A DNA stretch of 64,000 nucleotides, from NCBI GenBank assembly GCA_049512335.1, contig JBEKXE010000002.1:6012-70011 (forward strand), read 5' to 3'. Positions 60,197 to 64,000 of the stretch are shown in pieces; positions within the stretch are counted from its first letter, which is position 1, and each line of letters begins with the position of its first letter. Source of the stretch: Lustribacter sp049512335 (lineage in GTDB: Bacteria; Vulcanimicrobiota; Vulcanimicrobiia; Vulcanimicrobiales; Vulcanimicrobiaceae). The notes under the pieces are model-generated. The model saw nothing but the letters and a program-made list of their open reading frames with translations, was not told the DNA's origin and did not search any database. The translations under genes were made by a program, and so were the position numbers.

Positions 60197-61624
60197 TTAC
60201 TCCGGGACGAGCTGCCAGCCCGGTTTTGCTTGGAGTTTCCACAAAAATGCGGAGTGAAGAAGTCGCTTCGTCCACGCACCATTGAGCCCGACGTCGAGGT
60301 CGCAGAGCGACAGATCGCGCCCGTATTTCGGATACCGGTCGAAGTCGCGGACGACGGGCGTCATGATGATCGTCGCGGCGGATCCGCTCCACAACGATTT
60401 CCCCATCGAAGCAATGCAAGCTGCCGGCATCTCCGACATACGCGCATGGTGATCGGGCGTCTTCCCGTCGACCTGCATCGCGATGTTCTCGGCAACCGTC
60501 CGGCCCATGATACCTGACGCCATTCCGGTTCGTGGCGGGGTTGCCACCACGGCGAGCCCGCTTCCCGTCTTCTTCCCTTTGGAGATCGGGTGCGGTGGGG
60601 CAAACGCGATGCCGACGGCGTAGACGTTATCGTAGGACGGCGAGCGGTAGAGCGCCGGCCAATCGTCTGCACGATACGCTTCGTACGCTTTCGGTTCGTA
60701 GTTGGCGTCGACGCGCATGAAGCCGCTTGGCAGCGTCATCGCTTCGGTGACGTCGGTTCCCGTGGCATCGATATAGCGCATCGGTATGCCGCGAAATTGG
60801 GGCAGCAGCATCGCGAGATCGAATGCTACCGACCCGGGCTCGTCGCCGACGCGTTCGTAATGAACGCGGCCCGGCTCGACGCGCGTGACGCCCGCACCGG
60901 CGATCGCTTGGACATTCGACTCGTCGAGAAGCATGCGCACGAGGCTCGCCCCGCGCACCAGGACGCCGCCTCGAAGCGCCTCGACGCCATCGACGCCGAA
61001 GTCGCCAAACTCCGGCTCGTTGGTGAGCCAAGTGAGATCGATGAGATCGCGGACTCGCCGCCGTTTGAGGTCGGCATGGACGTTCATGAGAAACTCGAAG
61101 GCTGCGCCCTCGCAGGTCGCCGCCGGATGCCCCACGCCGACCACGATGCGACCGCGTTTGCCGGCTTGCGCCGCTCGGACGACTTCCAAATAGCGTTCGC
61201 GCGTTTGAACGGCGTGCTCGACGGTGCAAATGCTCGTCGTGTTGCCGGTCGCGGGCCCGAGGCCAGGCGTACCCTCGAAATTCAGGTACGGTCCCGTCGC
61301 GTTGACGAGATAATCGTAGTGGATGTCGGAGGGCGATCCGGCCGCGTCTTCAACCGTGACGGTTTGCGTTCCGACGTTGATGATCTTCGCGCGCGCGTCG
61401 ACGTACGCGATGCCGATCTTGTCGTAGACCGGCTTGAGCGCAAAGACCGTTTCCTCTTCGCGCATCGTTCCGGTACCGACCCAAACCAAGCTTGGAAACC
61501 AGGTAAAGCGGTTGTTCGGCGCCACGACCGTGACGTCGGCTTTGCCGCGCACGAGATAGGATAGATGCAACGCGGCCGTATGACCGGCAAACCCCGCACC
61601 GAGGATCAGAATATGTGGCTTCAT
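60197..61624 (-). CDS. FAD-dependent sulfide:quinone reductase/NDH-2-like oxidoreductase
   Basis: A 475-aa two-dinucleotide-binding flavoprotein: ILILGAGFAGHTAALHLSYL at 5-24, VVGVGHPAATCEGAAFEFLM in the middle with a Cys, and a C-terminal FAPPHPISKGKKTGSGLA quinone-side region. It resembles sulfide:quinone reductases more than NDH-2, but the expected pair of redox cysteines is not clear. It feeds electrons to the quinone pool at the membrane. ATG 61624 has GAGG 7 nt upstream. It precedes the broken cytochrome bd genes in the same operon. Confidence 0.8.
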   Translation of the reverse strand: MKPHILILGAGFAGHTAALHLSYLVRGKADVTVVAPNNRFTWFPSLVWVGTGTMREEETVFALKPVYDKIGIAYVDARAKIINVGTQTVTVEDAAGSPSDIHYDYLVNATGPYLNFEGTPGLGPATGNTTSICTVEHAVQTRERYLEVVRAAQAGKRGRIVVGVGHPAATCEGAAFEFLMNVHADLKRRRVRDLIDLTWLTNEPEFGDFGVDGVEALRGGVLVRGASLVRMLLDESNVQAIAGAGVTRVEPGRVHYERVGDEPGSVAFDLAMLLPQFRGIPMRYIDATGTDVTEAMTLPSGFMRVDANYEPKAYEAYRADDWPALYRSPSYDNVYAVGIAFAPPHPISKGKKTGSGLAVVATPPRTGMASGIMGRTVAENIAMQVDGKTPDHHARMSEMPAACIASMGKSLWSGSAATIIMTPVVRDFDRYPKYGRDLSLCDLDVGLNGAWTKRLLHSAFLWKLQAKPGWQLVPE

Positions 61625-61632
61625 GTTATTCC

Positions 61633-62940
61633 TCACAGGAGACCTGCGGCAAAACGCACGTGGACGATGCCCTCACGAACGGCTACTTGTGCTGCGATAA
61701 GCGCTTGCCGAGCCGATGTCGCGCGGAGCTGGGCATCTTGCAATTCGAGTACCGTTCCGACCCCGCCGCGATAGCGAACTTGGGCCAGGCGCAAATTCTC
61801 ATCGGCTAGCGCGACGTACGCTTGTGCCGCTCCGATGCGCGCCTTTGCGTCACTCAGATTGAGAACGGCTTGCCGGACCTGCAGTTCGACGTCGGTGCGC
61901 AATCGTTCGAGGGCGAGCTTCGCTCGATCGATGCCGGTTTGCGCCGCGTCGATCTGCCCGGCGGTCGTGCCGCCGTCGAACAGCGTCCACACCGCGCTGA
62001 GGCCGACCGAAAATTGATTCCGATAACCGGGTACGACCGCCGGCTGGACGTTGCCGTCGGCGACCGCGACGCCGATGCGCGGCGCGCGCGCGGCGCGCGC
62101 TTCCTTGAGCGCGTATGCCGCCGCGTCGACCGCCGCTTGGGCCGCCGCGATGTCTCCGCGGTTCGTACTTGCGGCGGTCAAGAGTGCGTCGAGCACGACG
62201 TCCGGCGCGCCGGCGTCGAGCGGATCCGTGGGCTGATGAAGATCGCCGAGCGGCACGCCGAGCGCGTCGTCGAGAGCGGTCTGGGCTAGGGCGACGGCAT
62301 TATGCGCGCCGAGGCCTTGGACACGCTGATCGGCAAGTTCGGTTTGGGCGCGCAAGACGTCGGCGTGCGGCACTTGCCCTGCGTTAAAGAATCGTTGCGC
62401 CTCGTCCACTTGCGCTTGTGCGACTTCAACGGATTGATCGGCGACCATCGCGTATTGCATCGCCGCGACAAGATCGAAATACGCTTTCGACGTGGCGTCG
62501 ATCAGCGACATGCGCGCCGTGCGTTCATCAGCTTCCGCAGCGGCCAGTGCGGCGGCGGCTTGCGAGACCTGTGCGGCGGTTCGGCCGCCGTCGAAGAGCT
62601 GATACGAGAGGGTCAACAATGGCACGTTCGTCATCGTTGTCGAGCTGAAGGGCAACGCACCGAATGGCGTGCTCAGTACCGCGACCGGGTTTACGTAGTT
62701 GAGCCCATCGCTCACCGCGACGTTCGGCAATTGCGGTCCGGCGGCTTGACGTAACCGCGCCTGCGCGGCGACGATGTCGGTGTGCGCGATGCGGTAGCCG
62801 GCGTTGCGATCCAGCGCGATGGCCACCGCCGCATCGAGCGAGAGCGGAGCCGCCGCGGGCGTTTGGGCGAACGCCGCTCCGCGGGCCAAACCGAAGCCAA
62901 GCAGCAATGCGGCCATGCCGGCCCGTGCGCCCTTATGCAT
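61633..62940 (-). CDS. TolC family outer-membrane efflux protein
   Basis: A 435-aa outer-membrane factor: signal peptide (KGARAGMAALLLGFGLARGA, cleavage near FAQT), then two internally repeated coiled-coil units, for example DAAVAIALDRN early and LRLAQVRYRGGVGTVLELQD near the end. It forms the exit duct for a tripartite pump. ATG 62940 overlaps the RND permease stop by 8 nt and has GAGG 6 nt upstream; the frame to 62952 is less likely. The flavoprotein gene follows 8 nt downstream. Confidence 0.9.
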   Translation of the reverse strand: MHKGARAGMAALLLGFGLARGAAFAQTPAAAPLSLDAAVAIALDRNAGYRIAHTDIVAAQARLRQAAGPQLPNVAVSDGLNYVNPVAVLSTPFGALPFSSTTMTNVPLLTLSYQLFDGGRTAAQVSQAAAALAAAEADERTARMSLIDATSKAYFDLVAAMQYAMVADQSVEVAQAQVDEAQRFFNAGQVPHADVLRAQTELADQRVQGLGAHNAVALAQTALDDALGVPLGDLHQPTDPLDAGAPDVVLDALLTAASTNRGDIAAAQAAVDAAAYALKEARAARAPRIGVAVADGNVQPAVVPGYRNQFSVGLSAVWTLFDGGTTAGQIDAAQTGIDRAKLALERLRTDVELQVRQAVLNLSDAKARIGAAQAYVALADENLRLAQVRYRGGVGTVLELQDAQLRATSARQALIAAQVAVREGIVHVRFAAGLL

Positions 62941-64000
62941 ACTCGACCTCACGCCATACTGGACCGGGCGGTTCAGCGGATACTAACGTCGTCCGCTGAC
63001 GCGCTTCGAGCTCCCCCAGGCTGCTGGAGACGATCATCTCGGCCTGCTCGACCCGGAACGGACCGTGCAGCCGTGCGACGCCGTCAACCGCGTCGCCCTC
63101 GCCGCGGAACACCTCGGCGTCGAGTTGAAGGATCTCGCCGACCGTCACACGAGGTATCGACGTCGACTCCATGACGAAGCCGTCGAGTTCGGGGAAAGTC
63201 ACGAAGGTGTGCATCGTGACCGGTGCCGCAAACGCGGTCCCTGCCTCAGGAGCCGGCCTTCGTAGCGGGGCCTTAGCAGTCCGCGTGACGCGCTCGTAGA
63301 GGAGCGGAATTGCGATGACCGAGAGTACGGCCGAGGCGCTCATGCCGAAGACGAGCGCCCATGCCAGACCGCTCCACACGGGATCCGACGCAATCACGAT
63401 CGATGAGAGCACGCCGGCGGCAGCCGTGAGAAAAATCGGTCGCGTACGCGCGGCGGCGGCGTCCACGAGCGCGTCGCGCAACTGCGCGCCTTCTTTCCGC
63501 TTTTCTTCGATGAATTCGATCAGGATGATCGAGTTGCGCACGACGATGCCGATGAGCGCGATCAGGCCGATCATCGCGGTCGCGGAAAAGTAGACGCCGA
63601 ACGGCGCCAGGATCGCGAAGCCAGGCATCACTCCGATTACCGCCAGCGGCACCGCCGCCAGCACCACCAGCGGCACGGTGAACGAACGGAAACGTGCGAC
63701 GAGCACGAAATAGATCAAGATAAACGCGATCAGCATAGCGCGCCCGAGATCAGCGAACACGACGTTCGTCAGATCCCATTCGCCGCCCCAATCGACATGA
63801 TAGCCGGCCGGCAACGGGTCGCGCATGAGCGCGAAGACCAGGTCGAGCACTGCGTAGGTCGAGCTGCGCCCGGCCATGTCGGCAGCGACGTAGGAGACGT
63901 TTTGGAAGTCGTCGCGATAGAGCGGCTGATCGAGCTGCTGCGCGACGACGTGCGTGATGGCCGAGAGGGGCACTAGGCCCCCCAGTTGCGTGGGGATTTG
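62933..64000 (-). CDS. RND efflux permease (AcrB/CusA type), C-terminal part, 5' partial
   Basis: The frame is open to the window edge, reading QIPTQLGGLVPLSAI, so the gene begins outside. The visible part holds the last periplasmic segment, TM8-TM12 (for example AMLIAFILIYFVLV, PFGVYFSATAMIGLIALIGI with VVRNSIILIEF, and the TRPIFLTAAAG motif). After TM12 (about 63240) it carries an unusual extension of some 95 residues without helices (FVTFPELDGFVME...SSSLGELEARQRTTLVS). A membrane-fusion partner probably lies upstream, outside the window. The stop overlaps tolC. Confidence 0.88.
   Translation of the reverse strand, partial: QIPTQLGGLVPLSAITHVVAQQLDQPLYRDDFQNVSYVAADMAGRSSTYAVLDLVFALMRDPLPAGYHVDWGGEWDLTNVVFADLGRAMLIAFILIYFVLVARFRSFTVPLVVLAAVPLAVIGVMPGFAILAPFGVYFSATAMIGLIALIGIVVRNSIILIEFIEEKRKEGAQLRDALVDAAAARTRPIFLTAAAGVLSSIVIASDPVWSGLAWALVFGMSASAVLSVIAIPLLYERVTRTAKAPLRRPAPEAGTAFAAPVTMHTFVTFPELDGFVMESTSIPRVTVGEILQLDAEVFRGEGDAVDGVARLHGPFRVEQAEMIVSSSLGELEARQRTTLVSAEPPGPVWREVEYA

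Overview
The window is high-GC DNA (roughly two-thirds G+C) from a diderm, aerobic heterotroph. An outer-membrane TolC-type protein, an RND pump and cytochrome bd debris support a diderm envelope. Gene style resembles deep-branching soil phyla such as Eremiobacterota/Vulcanimicrobiota, but no rRNA or other marker is present, so the phylum is a guess. No tRNA, rRNA or CRISPR array was seen.

Layout. (1) 1-2232: an ornithine cyclodeaminase-like enzyme, a helical protein and NudC. (2) 2236-39059: a catabolic island made of compact operons. These are: a six-gene minus-strand operon (BNR repeat protein, LivJ-type binding protein, enolase-superfamily enzyme, SDR, haem-oxygenase-fold protein, TAXI-like protein; 9658 to 3900); a binding protein with a dienelactone hydrolase; a Crp/Fnr regulator divergent from a binding protein and an IorB-type molybdenum hydroxylase; a six-gene minus-strand operon with hydantoinase HyuA/HyuB, two creatinase-like M24 proteins and a binding protein (23016 to 15469); an amidohydrolase with TldD/TldE; a five-gene overlapping operon with a Rieske oxygenase and two paralogous amidohydrolases flanking a binding protein (33005 to 27207); and, divergently, a FAD monooxygenase, VOC dioxygenase and alpha/beta hydrolase, then a MarR regulator, an FAH-family enzyme and a DUF3500 protein. 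(3) 39060-40546: a decay zone with an IS1380 transposase remnant, a TolC fragment, a 36-bp direct repeat and a frameshifted small secreted protein. (4) 40531-45931: secreted protease, MFS exporter, SufD-like protein, SIS sugar isomerase and WrbA. (5) 45980-49532: sulfate assimilation operon cysH-cysD-cysNC behind a structured leader with an intrinsic terminator. (6) 49556-58755: small proteins, CoxM-like FAD protein, MBL hydrolase, degenerate HD-GYP regulator, a dihydroxyphthalate decarboxylase-like/MFS/VOC operon and EttA. (7) 59013-60062: a second decay zone with a truncated cupin-like gene and a cydA-cydB deletion fusion. (8) 60073-64000: SQR/NDH-2-type flavoprotein, TolC and the C-terminus of an RND permease.

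How it fits together. The island looks specialised for organic solutes such as aromatics, cyclic amides and amide-linked compounds. Eight proteins with a periplasmic-binding fold from several unrelated families occur, each next to enzymes, yet no ABC or TRAP permease or ATPase is encoded here. The most testable regulatory signals are two near-identical operator-like sites around the MarR-linked aromatic genes and the attenuator-like leader of the cys operon, whose first gene seems to start at ATT.
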